Assembly (NCBI GenBank): GCA_023423335.1
Contig: JAFAFU010000030.1
Span: 124,001-188,000 of the forward strand
DNA from: Bacillota bacterium
Lineage (GTDB): Bacteria; Bacillota; Clostridia; Lachnospirales; Lachnospiraceae
Direction: 5' to 3'
Length of the DNA: 64,000 bases
Part shown: positions 42,858 to 52,224 of the stretch, piece by piece
How positions within the stretch are numbered: position 1 is the stretch's first letter
Layout: each line of letters opens with the position of its first letter
Position numbers and translations under genes: made by a program
Notes under the pieces: model-generated
The model's input: only the letters and a program-made list of their open reading frames with translations
Told to the model about the DNA's origin: nothing
Databases searched by the model: none

Positions 42858-43418
42858 CTAGACCGAGGTCCACTGCTTCGGACAGCCGCCGCAGCCGTTA
42901 CAGCCGCTTCCGAAAGCTTTCGGCGTCATATCCGCCTGATAATTCATCATGGTCTCCAGCAGACAGACGGCATTGGCCGCAATGCCAAGGCCGGCTCCCG
43001 TAAAGCCCAGGCCCTCCTCCGTCGTTGCCTTTATATTCACTCTGTTTTCCTCTATCCCAAGGGCTCCTGCAATATTGATCACCATCTGAGGCAGATAGTC
43101 TGCCAGCTTTGGCTTCTGCGCGATCAGAGTCGCATCTATATTTTCTATTATATATAGCTGATCCCCCAGCAGGTCCCTCACCTTTTTCAACAGCTCAATG
43201 CTGGAAATCCCTTTGTAGGTCTCTTCCGTATCCGGAAAATGCTTCCCGATATCCCCCAGCGCAGCGGCACCCAGAAGAGCATCCATAATTGCATGGACCA
43301 ATACATCCGCGTCGGAATGTCCGAAAAGCCCTTTCTCATATGGTACCTTTACTCCGCCCAGGATGAGATCCCGTTCCTCCACCAATTTATGAACATCATA
43401 GCCTGTTCCTATTCTCAT
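42858..43418 (-). CDS. ispF: 2-C-methyl-D-erythritol 2,4-cyclodiphosphate synthase with Cys-rich tail
   Basis: The 186-residue protein is the MEP-pathway enzyme of isoprenoid synthesis. Metal ligands Asp8 and His10 (GYDVHK) and His42 are present, as are FGHSDADV and the KATTEEGLGFTG CDP-binding loop. Normal IspF ends near residue 157. Here about 28 further residues end in Cys173-x2-Cys176-x2-Cys179 (GCNGCGGCPK), which could bind a metal. GGAGGAAG precedes ATG 43418. No ispD gene is adjacent. Confidence 0.95.
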   Translation of the reverse strand: MRIGTGYDVHKLVEERDLILGGVKVPYEKGLFGHSDADVLVHAIMDALLGAAALGDIGKHFPDTEETYKGISSIELLKKVRDLLGDQLYIIENIDATLIAQKPKLADYLPQMVINIAGALGIEENRVNIKATTEEGLGFTGAGLGIAANAVCLLETMMNYQADMTPKAFGSGCNGCGGCPKQWTSV

Positions 43419-43510
43419 ATTCTTCCTCCAATTATATCAATATCGACCGTTTCCTTTTACCACCCGATCCGCCGCTGCTTCATAACGCTATTCTGTTTGT
43501 GATCCCGTTA

Positions 43511-45064
43511 TCAGAACGACATCGATTGTATATATTTATCATTGAAGCCCGGGTCATTGGACAAATGGATTTCCTTTGCAACGGATAAGATCCGATCCAC
43601 TCGCTCTTTGCAGTCCTCCTCCGTAAGATACCGGATTGCCCCGGACAGCGAACTGTTCCCGACTGCTTCCACCTTCCCTGCAAGCTGCTTCGGCAGCAAT
43701 CCGATATGAATTGCTTTCTCCACATCCAGTTTATATCCGAAGCCCCCGGCCAGACAAACCTTATCAATATCACCATAAGATATTCCAGACCGCTTGATTA
43801 ATATCTCTATTCCCGCACGGACGGCAGCTTTCGCCAGCTGGAGCTCCCGTATGTCTCTTTGCAGCAGCTTCATACCGCCTATTTCAAAGCCTTCCTCAAA
43901 ATAAGGATCGGCCAGCAATCCGGTTTCATCCATCCGCCCGCTCCGTAAGAGCTCCGAAGCGATCTCAATCACACCGGTGCCGCAGACGCCTATCGGAGGC
44001 TTTCCGGCAATAGTCTCGTACCGGTATCCCCCCTCTTCCAGCGTCACATGGCTGATAGCTCCCGGAATACTTCCTACTCCACAGGAGATATTCCCGCCTT
44101 CAAAGGCCGGACCAGCCGCAGCTGAGGTCACCAGAATACTCCTCCGGCTGCCAAGAGCCATCTCTCCGTTCGTCCCCAGGTCTACCAGCAGACATAGTTC
44201 CTCCGACCGGTCAAAGCCGCAGGCCAGAAGCCCCGCAGTGATATCCCCTCCGACAAAGGCGGATATTCCCGGCAGTAAAACGAGCGGTGTCTTATAGGGT
44301 ACCGGAAAAACCTCATTCATCCTCTTTCGGATGGCTCCGATTTCCACCGGTGTAAACGGATATACTCCCAGCCCGTCACAGCGATAACCCATGAACAGAT
44401 GTCCCATGGTTGTATTGCCCGCTATGGCGATCCTCTTAATCTTATCTGCCTCAATTCCTTCCAGCTTAGTAAGAGTCAGGATACCCCGCAGTATTTCCTC
44501 CCGGATAACAGACTTAAGAGCCTCCTGTTTGCCTTCCGCGGAGGATTTGATTCTTGTTATTACATCCGCCCCATAGGCCCGTTGAGGATTTGCCGCCGTA
44601 TGGGTCCGGATTACTTTGCAGCCGGCTTCTTCCACCAGGCTGAACGCAAGAGTTGTCGTTCCCAGATCGATAGCCACCAGATAAGAAGGATTTCCCGGTA
44701 TCGGCGGTCTGCCTTTCTCACTCTGCGGCTTACCGGTCAGCTTTGTTACGACGTCAAAGCCCGCGGTCTCATATCCAAAGAACAGCTCCACGGTGCAATC
44801 CTCCTTCGGATACGCCTTACAGGACAGGCGAAGCCCCTGCTTAAGCTCTGCTTCACTAAAACATTTCATATCCTGTGCAGCAGCCTTTAATATTCCCGAA
44901 AAAACCCTTACCCTGCACTTTCCGCAGGTTCCTCTGCCGCCGCATTCCGCACGGTATGGGACCTCCTGCCGCCGCATTGCCTCCAGAAGGCTTTCCCCTT
45001 CCATACATTCTATATGAATGCTCCGGTCTTCCCCGGTAAACCGCAGTGTAATCCTATGGCTCAA
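43511..45064 (-). CDS. Ferredoxin-fused ASKHA protein (RACo-like, DUF4445)
   Basis: The 517-residue protein starts with a plant-type 2Fe-2S domain: Cys41, Cys47, Cys50 (ECGGRGTCGKC) and Cys82. After a linker, a DUF4445 ASKHA ATPase domain starts at LVAIDLGTTTLAF (about 129) with later phosphate motifs LLVDLGTNGEMAL and CLAGGFG. RACo enzymes use ATP to reduce inactive Co(II) corrinoid proteins. No corrinoid methyltransferase is nearby, so the partner is unknown. The start appears to be TTG 45064 behind AGGCGGTG. The ispF gene follows 92 bp downstream. Confidence 0.88.
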   Translation of the reverse strand: MSHRITLRFTGEDRSIHIECMEGESLLEAMRRQEVPYRAECGGRGTCGKCRVRVFSGILKAAAQDMKCFSEAELKQGLRLSCKAYPKEDCTVELFFGYETAGFDVVTKLTGKPQSEKGRPPIPGNPSYLVAIDLGTTTLAFSLVEEAGCKVIRTHTAANPQRAYGADVITRIKSSAEGKQEALKSVIREEILRGILTLTKLEGIEADKIKRIAIAGNTTMGHLFMGYRCDGLGVYPFTPVEIGAIRKRMNEVFPVPYKTPLVLLPGISAFVGGDITAGLLACGFDRSEELCLLVDLGTNGEMALGSRRSILVTSAAAGPAFEGGNISCGVGSIPGAISHVTLEEGGYRYETIAGKPPIGVCGTGVIEIASELLRSGRMDETGLLADPYFEEGFEIGGMKLLQRDIRELQLAKAAVRAGIEILIKRSGISYGDIDKVCLAGGFGYKLDVEKAIHIGLLPKQLAGKVEAVGNSSLSGAIRYLTEEDCKERVDRILSVAKEIHLSNDPGFNDKYIQSMSF

Positions 45065-45217
45065 CGTTATTATTCACCGCCTGACTGATTTGTCCGGTGT
45101 ACCGCATCATTGTTTTTCCGATGGTCAGTGATACGGTACACTAATTCCATTCTAAGTAATACGCCGTACTTCGTCAATAGAAAAAATCCTCTGTTCATAT
45201 TACAGAGGACCTTGTAA

Positions 45218-45291
45218 TAGCGAAGGACGGATTTGAACCGCCGACACTGCGGGTATGAACCGCATGCTCTCGCCAACTGAGCTACTTCGCC
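45218..45291 (-). tRNA. tRNA-Met (anticodon CAT)
   Basis: The 74-nt cloverleaf has acceptor GGCGAAG/CTTCGCT, D-arm GCTC-AGTTGGC-GAGC, anticodon stem TGCGG/CCGCA with CAT at 45257-45255, and T-arm GGCGG-TTCAAAT-CCGTC. The discriminator is A and CCA is not encoded. The anticodon stem lacks the GGG/CCC pairs of initiator tRNA, so it should be an elongator. Confidence 0.93.
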
Positions 45292-45322
45292 ATATTCTAT
45301 CGTTTGATATTTTCCATAAAAA

Positions 45323-45395
45323 TGGGACCTATAGGGCTCGAACCTATGACCCTCTGCTTGTAAGGCAGATGCTCTCCCAGCTGAGCTAAGATCCC
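45323..45395 (-). tRNA. tRNA-Val (anticodon TAC)
   Basis: The 73-nt cloverleaf has acceptor GGGATCT/AGGTCCC, D-arm GCTC-AGCTGGGA-GAGC, anticodon loop CTTACAA with TAC at 45362-45360, and T-arm TAGG-TTCGAGC-CCTA. The discriminator is A and CCA is not encoded. It lies 31 bp upstream of tRNA-Met. Confidence 0.93.
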
Positions 45396-45483
45396 ATGTA
45401 CTTAAAAAGTACTTTACCATTATATTAATTCCCCAAGAGTTTGTCAAGAGTGCGTTACAGTATTTTTTATATGTGAATGTATT

Positions 45484-46335
45484 TTAAAATTCCGCTTTTA
45501 TATTTTTATTATTTAATTTACCGAGTAAATATCTTTTCTTATATTTCAGTCTTGCATAGCGGCTGATTCTGGTAATCACGGTATGGTTCACTGCCCCGCC
45601 GATCACTCCGACCAGGGGAAGCCCCTGAATGAATTTTGATGTCAGCAAAGTATCGGACAGCAGGTTTGCAGTCTCTTTCAATAGCTCTTTCTGTCCGTCC
45701 CCGTCAATCACTCCCGAATCTATTCCTGCGCCCAGGGTGTCCGTCTTCTCACTGTACTCCTTCTGCAGCTCGCCCTTTACCAGCGCACCGCAAATGATCG
45801 TAAGCTGATAAGCTTTCTCCTCCTTTGCGGCATAACCGTATCCATAGCTTAGGGCAATCTCGTTCAGGTTCCGGATAATAACCGCAATAAACAGCGGAAT
45901 ATCAGGAAGCCCAATTCCCAGCAATCCAAGAACTCCGCCTTCAATCACGGCGATGGAAGAGTTTAAGAGGCTGGACCGGCCAGATTGCTTATCCAGTCTC
46001 TTAATCAATTTTCTGCTGGTGTATTTGTCAACCGCGTAATTATTCAAATCATATTCCAATTGAATTTTATCTTTATTATAAGTCTTCTCGATATAAGTGC
46101 TGCCCTTTTCAAAAACCAACTGAAAGCCCTTATAAAAGGCAGTATCCAAAGCAGCTTTCAGTTTCTCCGGAATCTTATTCTGAACCTTGTCGATGACAGG
46201 ATTCATCTTAGCCATAAGAAATGAACTCTCTTTCGGCTCAAATAACTTCTGCTCCTGCTTCTCTATCACCTTCAGCTGCTTAACCAGCACCTGCTTTTTC
46301 CTTTGATCCGCCTGTTCCTGATTATGCCCGTTCAA
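45484..46335 (-). CDS. EcsC family protein
   Basis: The protein has about 283 residues. The start is taken as TTG 46335 because GGAGG lies 7 bases upstream; a GTG at 46356 lies before that site. The EcsC domain has a long charged helical N-terminus, then a Gly-rich hydrophobic hairpin (SIAVIEGGVLGLLGIGLPDIPLFIAVIIRNL) and a second one (GLPLVGVIGGAVNHTVITRISRYARLKYKKRYL). EcsC-type proteins are peripheral or hairpin membrane proteins of unclear function. It is transcribed alone. Confidence 0.88.
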   Translation of the reverse strand: MNGHNQEQADQRKKQVLVKQLKVIEKQEQKLFEPKESSFLMAKMNPVIDKVQNKIPEKLKAALDTAFYKGFQLVFEKGSTYIEKTYNKDKIQLEYDLNNYAVDKYTSRKLIKRLDKQSGRSSLLNSSIAVIEGGVLGLLGIGLPDIPLFIAVIIRNLNEIALSYGYGYAAKEEKAYQLTIICGALVKGELQKEYSEKTDTLGAGIDSGVIDGDGQKELLKETANLLSDTLLTSKFIQGLPLVGVIGGAVNHTVITRISRYARLKYKKRYLLGKLNNKNIKAEF

Positions 46336-46476
46336 CAAAAAACCTCCTCTGCTCACGCTAATATCTGCAATATGCTATCCAGAGATATTGCTATACCATA
46401 ATAATAAGTATTCTCTGAATTATATGATATTTTACATCCTTCATCAATATGATTAAGATTATATTTGGATTAATAA

Positions 46477-48672
46477 TTAATCCAACAGCTTAGTCAGCCT
46501 TCCCCGGTAAATAATATACAACTCATGCATTGCCCGGGTTATGGCTACATACAGCAGCTTCGCATCCGCATCCTCCGCCCGGTAATTATTCTCATCCGGA
46601 TTCCAGATAAGGACTCCGTCAAACTCCAGTCCCTTCGTCATATGGATGGGCAGTACCATGATGCCATTCATGAAGGTCATCTCCTCCATATTCTCCGGAA
46701 GCTGCTCTATTTTGATGTATGGTTTCAAAAGCTCCTGTACCTTTCTGGCTTCTTCGATTGTACGGCAGATGACGGCTACCGTATCATAGCCGTTCTTTAG
46801 TACTTCCTCCAGAATACGGACCGCTGCAGGAACCATTTCCTTCTCATCTGTGACTCTCGAAAGGGAAACCTCCTTTCCATGCCGGATAATCGGCTGGATC
46901 TCGTAGGTTTGGAAGCTGCATTTTTTAAGAACCCGGCTGGCATAATCGGAGATCTCCACCGTATTCCGGTAGCTCTTCGCCATGACATAGAATTTATCCT
47001 TCTCCGGCAGGAAGACTTCCTTTTTCAGGGCTTCCCAGTCATTCATGCCGGTGTCATAATGGATATTCTGAGATACGTCACCCATAATTGTATACGTGCA
47101 GTTCTTGAATAAGGATTTAAAGAGATAGAATATCATGACGCCGAAATCCTGTGCCTCATCCACTATAATATGGCTGACATATTCAAAATCTTTTGTAAGC
47201 TTCAGACGCTTTTTAATAAGAATCAGCATCGCAAGATCATTCAGGTCCAGTTTCTTCCGGTGAAGGTCCCCAAGGAGCAGCATGATCCCTTCTCCGGATA
47301 ATTTCCGTATTCCCTGTTCCAGGAATTCTTCCGGATGCTCCGTCAGATATTCCAGGAAGCCAAGATATACTTCCATCAAATTAATCTTCCTGTTCCGGTT
47401 TCCGAAATAATTCCTGTATTTCTTAACTTCACCCTGAATTATTTCCTTCCGCTGCAGCTCCTGTTCATGGATGGAGGTAATCCGGTAAGCCAGCTGCTTA
47501 TTCAGCAGGTCGATCTTCTCCTGCAGGGGCTTTTCTTCAAAAAAATCCAAAAAATAAAGTATCTCTTCCTTCGTGTAGATCGTTTCTCCCTGGTATATGA
47601 CCGGCTCCGTCACCACGGTATTTCGTTCATACTGCTTCAGGTAATAATCCAGAGCCTTGATAAAATCCAGGGAACCTTTATATGCCTTCAGTTCAGCCCT
47701 GCCCGCTTCCACATGGCTTCCCTCCAGCGTCAGGAAGCTGTCGCTCAGGCTGTATTTTCCCTTCTTCGGATCAAAATCCCCTTCCAGCATCAGAAGAAAG
47801 AATTCCTGCATTGTCATCTGATTTACATTATATACATCCAGATTCGGCAATACGCCGGTGATATAATTTAACAGCATTTTATTACTGCCGATAATATAGA
47901 ATTCGTCCGGTCTGAATTTATCCTTATAATTATATAGGATGTACGATATTCTGTGCATCGCCACGGTGGTCTTTCCGCTGCCGGCAACTCCCTGGACAAT
48001 TATACTGTGAAACGGTGCATCCCGGATGATTTCGTTCTGCTCCTTCTGTATCGTAGCGATGATCTCACCCAGAACCACTTCCTTATTCTTGCTTAAGTAT
48101 TTTGTCAGGAATTCATCATTTGTTACCACATCCGAATCATAATAGTCCACCAGGGCACCATCCGATATCTCATAGGTACGCTTAAGCTTCAGCGATATCT
48201 CTATGGTCTCTCCGAAGGGTGTCTGATAGGAGCTTTCCCCAATCTCGCTTTCGTAATAAACACTGGAAACCGGTGCCCTCCAATCAATAACCAGGCTCTC
48301 CGCCCTGCTTTTACGGACCCCATTCTTCCCTATATACAGGGAGAAGCTGCCCTCCTCCCCATGCTCATAATAATCAATTCTGCCAAAATAGGGTTTTTTA
48401 ACGGCTGCCTGATTTTTTTGAAGCATTCTGGCCACCTGGGATTTCATATCCAGGCCGACCACAAGATCATTATGAAGCTCGGGATTATTGGAGCGGTAGT
48501 TATCATAAAGCTCCTTTGTCTCCGCGCTGATTTTACTCAGTTCCTCAGAATAATAGTCAATATTTTTCCGGATAACCTCCAGGCATTGTTCCAAATGCCG
48601 CTCCTCATGCCTCCGCCCAGAATTGTCCTGCCGCTCCGGTCCGGTCTCCGGCATAATATCTAAATTCTCCAT
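46477..48672 (-). CDS. helD: HelD-type RNA polymerase recycling ATPase (UvrD-like)
   Basis: The protein has 731 residues from ATG 48672, preceded by GAGGAG. The N-terminal coiled coil (HLEQCLEVIRKNIDYYSEEL) enters RNA polymerase in HelD. The superfamily 1 helicase core follows, with Walker A GVAGSGKTTVA, Walker B HIIVDEAQDFG and late motifs including MTKGLEFDGVLIW and YVAITRAMHELYI. HelD releases stalled RNA polymerase from DNA at the cost of ATP. It lies alone, with a 230-bp leader region upstream. Confidence 0.93.
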   Translation of the reverse strand: MENLDIMPETGPERQDNSGRRHEERHLEQCLEVIRKNIDYYSEELSKISAETKELYDNYRSNNPELHNDLVVGLDMKSQVARMLQKNQAAVKKPYFGRIDYYEHGEEGSFSLYIGKNGVRKSRAESLVIDWRAPVSSVYYESEIGESSYQTPFGETIEISLKLKRTYEISDGALVDYYDSDVVTNDEFLTKYLSKNKEVVLGEIIATIQKEQNEIIRDAPFHSIIVQGVAGSGKTTVAMHRISYILYNYKDKFRPDEFYIIGSNKMLLNYITGVLPNLDVYNVNQMTMQEFFLLMLEGDFDPKKGKYSLSDSFLTLEGSHVEAGRAELKAYKGSLDFIKALDYYLKQYERNTVVTEPVIYQGETIYTKEEILYFLDFFEEKPLQEKIDLLNKQLAYRITSIHEQELQRKEIIQGEVKKYRNYFGNRNRKINLMEVYLGFLEYLTEHPEEFLEQGIRKLSGEGIMLLLGDLHRKKLDLNDLAMLILIKKRLKLTKDFEYVSHIIVDEAQDFGVMIFYLFKSLFKNCTYTIMGDVSQNIHYDTGMNDWEALKKEVFLPEKDKFYVMAKSYRNTVEISDYASRVLKKCSFQTYEIQPIIRHGKEVSLSRVTDEKEMVPAAVRILEEVLKNGYDTVAVICRTIEEARKVQELLKPYIKIEQLPENMEEMTFMNGIMVLPIHMTKGLEFDGVLIWNPDENNYRAEDADAKLLYVAITRAMHELYIIYRGRLTKLLD

Positions 48673-48905
48673 AACTGTCTCCTCACATCGTTTCAGTTTC
48701 TTGGCTACAGCTATAATCATAATACGAATAAAAAATATTACTAGACTTTTTCTTTTCGATGTGTTATGATTGATAATGAAGTGTAGGTAAAATTAAGAAT
48801 TCGCTGACAGGTGTTGCTGGCAGCTATTTTTTTGCCCCTTTATCTGAAAAATGTATGAAGGTGAAAAAGAAGGTACCGGCCATCTCCTGTTGTTTTCCGA
48901 GGCCA

Positions 48906-49490
48906 TTAATTTCCGGAGGTCATGAATTCCTCTACGGTCAGATTATAGGAATCCAGCTGCAGCTGCTGCATATTATAATGCAGTATACTGATACAGGTGT
49001 TCTTAAGCCTGGTTTTCCCGGAACCCATCTCTCCGGCTGTGAGTATGGATACTACGGAATTAATGGCCGCCCCATGGGAGACCATGATGATGTCCTCATC
49101 ATAATACTCCTTTGCCAATCTGGTGATACAGCCGATCAGTCTCTGATGCAGCTCCTCCCAGGGTTCAATTCCCTCTTCCATCCCAAAGGTATCGAAGTAC
49201 TTTCTTTTATCATAAGTAACCCCTGCAATGGCCCCAAAATCCCGTTCAATCAAGCCATCATCCACAATTACCTGATCCAGTCCGATATTCTCTGCAATAA
49301 TTTCAGCCGTTCTCTTCGCCCGGATTAACGGACTGGTTATTACAGCTCTGATCTTTCTTCCCTTGAAGGCCTGGCCGCATCTGACAGCCTGCCGTATTCC
49401 GTTCTCATTTAACGCTATGTCTTCTCTTCCCTGCAGTTTGCCCGCCCGGTTCCAGTCCGTCTCACCATGCCTGATCAAGTAAATCCTCAT
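48906..49490 (-). CDS. Histidine phosphatase family protein (phosphoglycerate-mutase-like)
   Basis: The 194-residue cytoplasmic protein has LIRHGETDWN with the phospho-acceptor His8, SPLIRAKRTAEII, the catalytic Glu in DDGLIERDFG and the second His in VSHGAAINSV. Family members hydrolyse small phosphate esters such as alpha-ribazole phosphate or fructose-bisphosphate; the substrate cannot be assigned. A weak AGGGTGA precedes ATG 49490. Confidence 0.9.
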   Translation of the reverse strand: MRIYLIRHGETDWNRAGKLQGREDIALNENGIRQAVRCGQAFKGRKIRAVITSPLIRAKRTAEIIAENIGLDQVIVDDGLIERDFGAIAGVTYDKRKYFDTFGMEEGIEPWEELHQRLIGCITRLAKEYYDEDIIMVSHGAAINSVVSILTAGEMGSGKTRLKNTCISILHYNMQQLQLDSYNLTVEEFMTSGN

Positions 49491-49769
49491 TCGTTATTCA
49501 CCCTGTCCTTCCCTTTGTAACCTTTTTATATCCATGCCCTTGCATTTTACCGGTTGTCTGTACCGGTGAATGCTATTTTAACATAATACAGTTGATATGT
49601 AAAAACCTAATAATGATATCCTCTTATATTCCGAATATTGCGCCTTCGCCGCAAAGCCTGCAGAGAAAAAGACACAGATGCAGCAGTTATGCCATATCCA
49701 TGCCTTTTCCATCTTTTCCGGATCCGGGTATTGGTCCGGATGAAAAAATAGCGGCTGACGCACTCAAAA

Positions 49770-49802
49770 AAAGGAGTCAGACACGTATGCCCTGACCCCT
49801 TT
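49770..49802 (-). terminator. Terminator of the bacterioferritin gene
   Basis: On the minus strand AAAGGGGTCAG pairs with CTGACTCCTTT (one mismatch, 11-nt loop) and seven T follow. It is 43 bp past the stop codon. The rest of the 354-bp gap 49491-49844 contains a plus-strand 67-codon frame without a ribosome site that I do not support as a gene. Confidence 0.9.
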
Positions 49803-49844
49803 GAAAATCAGATATTGTTTATGACGCCTGACAACGCCGGGCTT

Positions 49845-50312
49845 TTAATCAACCTTGGTAGTCAGGAAGATCGGCAGTGTCATGTGTGAAATCTGATCCT
49901 GCAGCTCCTCAATTCCATCCATATGGCGATCCTCATCACCAAGAATCTTTTCAAGAATCTCCCGGGTGGCATAATCATTCACATCACCCGCCAGCCTGAT
50001 CGCCTCGTTATATGCAAAGATGGCTCCCTGCTCCGCCAGATTGTCATTCTCCAGCTGCTCCGCAACATCCTTGCCTATGCTGATTTTATTCAGCTTGTTG
50101 ACAGTGGGCGAGCCTTCCAGAAAAAGTATCCTGGCAATCAGCATCTCTGCATGCTTCATCTCATCAATTGCTCTTCTTTCAAACTGATCATGCAGCTTCT
50201 TGTAGCCCCAGTTGGCACACATTTCGGAATGCACTATGTACTGATTAATCGCAGACAGCTCATCCGCCAGCAGCGCATTCAATGTGTCGATAAGTCTGGA
50301 ATCACCTTTCAT
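49845..50312 (-). CDS. bfr: Bacterioferritin
   Basis: The 155-residue four-helix protein carries the ferroxidase ligands of the family: Glu18 in ADELSAINQY, the Glu/His pair in DEMKHAEM, Glu in NLAEQGAIFAYNEA, and Glu/His in LGDEDRHMDGIEEL. The Met in HAEML is in the position of the haem ligand. It stores iron in a 24-subunit cage and protects against oxidative damage. AGGAGGG precedes ATG 50312. No bacterioferritin-associated ferredoxin gene is adjacent. Confidence 0.93.
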   Translation of the reverse strand: MKGDSRLIDTLNALLADELSAINQYIVHSEMCANWGYKKLHDQFERRAIDEMKHAEMLIARILFLEGSPTVNKLNKISIGKDVAEQLENDNLAEQGAIFAYNEAIRLAGDVNDYATREILEKILGDEDRHMDGIEELQDQISHMTLPIFLTTKVD

Positions 50313-50464
50313 ATAAAAACCCTCCTATCTTGTGTTAAGCAAATTTTATATAATATAGAATAGCATTTTTTGCTCTTTATTGCAATCATTTTCTCCTGAA
50401 TACTGGTAATTAGTAATAATTCTTAATACTAATTATTTGCGAAAATGCTATGGATCATACTGCT

Positions 50465-51835
50465 CTATTCAGACAGCGCCTCATATACCGCAAGAGTTTC
50501 CCCGCTATTATCTGAACCGAGAATATAGATGTCCTGCCCCGTGATAATCACAAGAAACGGTGCGGTCCGGGGATTTAAGCAAAGCTTGCCCGTACCTATT
50601 CCCGCCACTCTGAATTTACCCTTCAATAAGGTGGGAAAGCCGCTTCCCACGATTCTTGATGCAGAAGGCAAAGTATCCAGCAATTGAACCGATACCACCT
50701 CCTCCAGTTCAATGGTATATACCGTAGAGGTGTGTATTGCCATCAGCCGGGTTTCATTAAGCGTAAGGCCGGGCGGTGTAAATTCCTCCTTCATGATCCA
50801 GATCCCCAGACACGGCATTGCAAAAACACACAGGAATGCAAGAATATATACGATTTTTGCCGACCGTTTGGCAAGATTCATGGTCATTCCGATACCGATA
50901 CGGTTATTTATGAACAAATGTCTGTCATTGGGATTATAGTAAAGCATACCCATAATCCAATAATTGTCTTCCTCCGCATATAAGGATTGCCCGCTTTCCT
51001 TCGTGAGCTTTTGCTGAACCCTGCGCGCCGTAAATTCCGCTTGCATCGCGGTATAAAGCAATGCTACGGTATAGACGGCAGTGGATATCAGCAGGGCAGT
51101 GCCGCTGTCGATAAACATCCAGAAGAAAAGATTATATATCCCAGTCAGCCATGCCATCCCTATAAAGCATTTGCTCCAGTTATGCCTGCGCACCTGGGTA
51201 AGCGCCATGTTAAGCGCCGTATCCTCCTCCACCGTATCGGCCTTCTGCCGGTGCAGCATCCGGTAAAAGATATAAAATGCTGCAATCAGCAGGGTAAATA
51301 CAGCATACCCCATCAGCCTCCACCAGAACTCTTCTGTTTCCCCATATACGGCAATCGTATGGACAACCGGGATAAGGCTAATGACCACCGGGGGCAGAAA
51401 CCACCGGATACGATATCTTTGCTTCGATGCGGCCGCAACCTTGATATCAACCAGAGTATTTCCTGCGGCCGGGCTGTCCCAGCCTCTTTCCTTCTTCAAT
51501 AGTTTTATTCTTCGGTGACAGATAACAAAGGATAAAAACGGAAAAGCAATTACCAGGGTCATCCATATCAAATAATAGGTGATGATAACCGAAATATACT
51601 TGATAAAAAAGACAGGAAGCGGTAATACGGCTAAGATAAGTGCATATCTGTCTAACTGCCTTTTAAATTTCCGGCATAGCACCGATATGGCGGCATCCTG
51701 TCTTGCATGATAGGGCAGGGTCACACCAAGTATAATATTTTTCTTTGGCTTTGCCTCATTTTGGAATGTAAAATACATGATCGGCAATATGGGATAGAAG
51801 CAAATAAACAAAACAATCTGCAAAACAGTATTCAT
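50465..51835 (-). CDS. Multi-span membrane protein with C-terminal PH-like domain (DUF1648/DUF5808-like)
   Basis: The 456-residue protein has N-terminal helices. A stretch GVTLPYHARQDAAISVLCRKFKRQL follows that is typical of DUF1648/DUF5808 proteins, then six or more membrane segments. After a final helix near 330-350 comes an extracytoplasmic or cytoplasmic beta-rich domain (IHTSTVYTIELEEVVSVQLLDTLP) resembling a bacterial PH domain. The start overlaps the GntR gene by 4 bp (ATGA), with GGAGG upstream. It is the only partner of the YtrA-type regulator, suggesting an envelope-stress or export role. Function is unknown. Confidence 0.75.
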   Translation of the reverse strand: MNTVLQIVLFICFYPILPIMYFTFQNEAKPKKNIILGVTLPYHARQDAAISVLCRKFKRQLDRYALILAVLPLPVFFIKYISVIITYYLIWMTLVIAFPFLSFVICHRRIKLLKKERGWDSPAAGNTLVDIKVAAASKQRYRIRWFLPPVVISLIPVVHTIAVYGETEEFWWRLMGYAVFTLLIAAFYIFYRMLHRQKADTVEEDTALNMALTQVRRHNWSKCFIGMAWLTGIYNLFFWMFIDSGTALLISTAVYTVALLYTAMQAEFTARRVQQKLTKESGQSLYAEEDNYWIMGMLYYNPNDRHLFINNRIGIGMTMNLAKRSAKIVYILAFLCVFAMPCLGIWIMKEEFTPPGLTLNETRLMAIHTSTVYTIELEEVVSVQLLDTLPSASRIVGSGFPTLLKGKFRVAGIGTGKLCLNPRTAPFLVIITGQDIYILGSDNSGETLAVYEALSE

Positions 51836-52209
51836 ACCGGATCCTCCCTTTCATCATATAATTCACCGCAAAGCTTTAAGACATCCTCCTTTGAGAATCC
51901 GTTTAATTTCGCTTCCGATATAAGCAATCGGAAGCCGGATTTCATCTTGTCTGACAGAAGGCTTGGATTCATCCTGCCGTTTACCACCGCTCCGTTTCTT
52001 CTGTCTGCCAGAATATAACCCTCCTGCTTCAGCAGCTGATAAGCCTTATTTACCGTCATCATATTGATTCCTGCCTCATTTGCCAGGGCCCGGATGGTTG
52101 GCAGCCTCTCCCCCGGCAGCAGCGTCTGATTGGCAATTCCCAAAACGATCTGATTGCGTATCTGCATATAGATTGGTATCTCACAGGAAAAATCCAACTG
52201 TAATAGCAT
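51832..52209 (-). CDS. GntR family regulator, YtrA type
   Basis: The 125-residue protein is a short GntR regulator with the winged helix (PIYMQIRNQIVLGIANQTLLPGERLPTIRALANE in the N-terminal 50 residues, TVNKAYQLLKQEGYI as recognition helix and wing). A roughly 45-residue helical tail lacks a large effector domain, the mark of the YtrA subfamily. YtrA regulators usually repress their own operon with ABC or membrane transport genes. AAAGGAGG precedes ATG 52209. It is translationally coupled to the membrane-protein gene. Confidence 0.92.
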   Translation of the reverse strand: MLLQLDFSCEIPIYMQIRNQIVLGIANQTLLPGERLPTIRALANEAGINMMTVNKAYQLLKQEGYILADRRNGAVVNGRMNPSLLSDKMKSGFRLLISEAKLNGFSKEDVLKLCGELYDEREDPV

Positions 52210-52224
52210 CCTTCATCCTCCTTT

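Noticed and set aside
45070..45447. 125-codon minus frame across the tRNA genes
   Set aside because: It runs straight through both tRNAs and its 'protein' is the translated tRNA sequence.
49592..49795. 67-codon proline-rich plus frame between phosphatase and bacterioferritin genes
   Set aside because: No ribosome site or promoter is visible, its end overlaps the bacterioferritin terminator, and no family is recognised.
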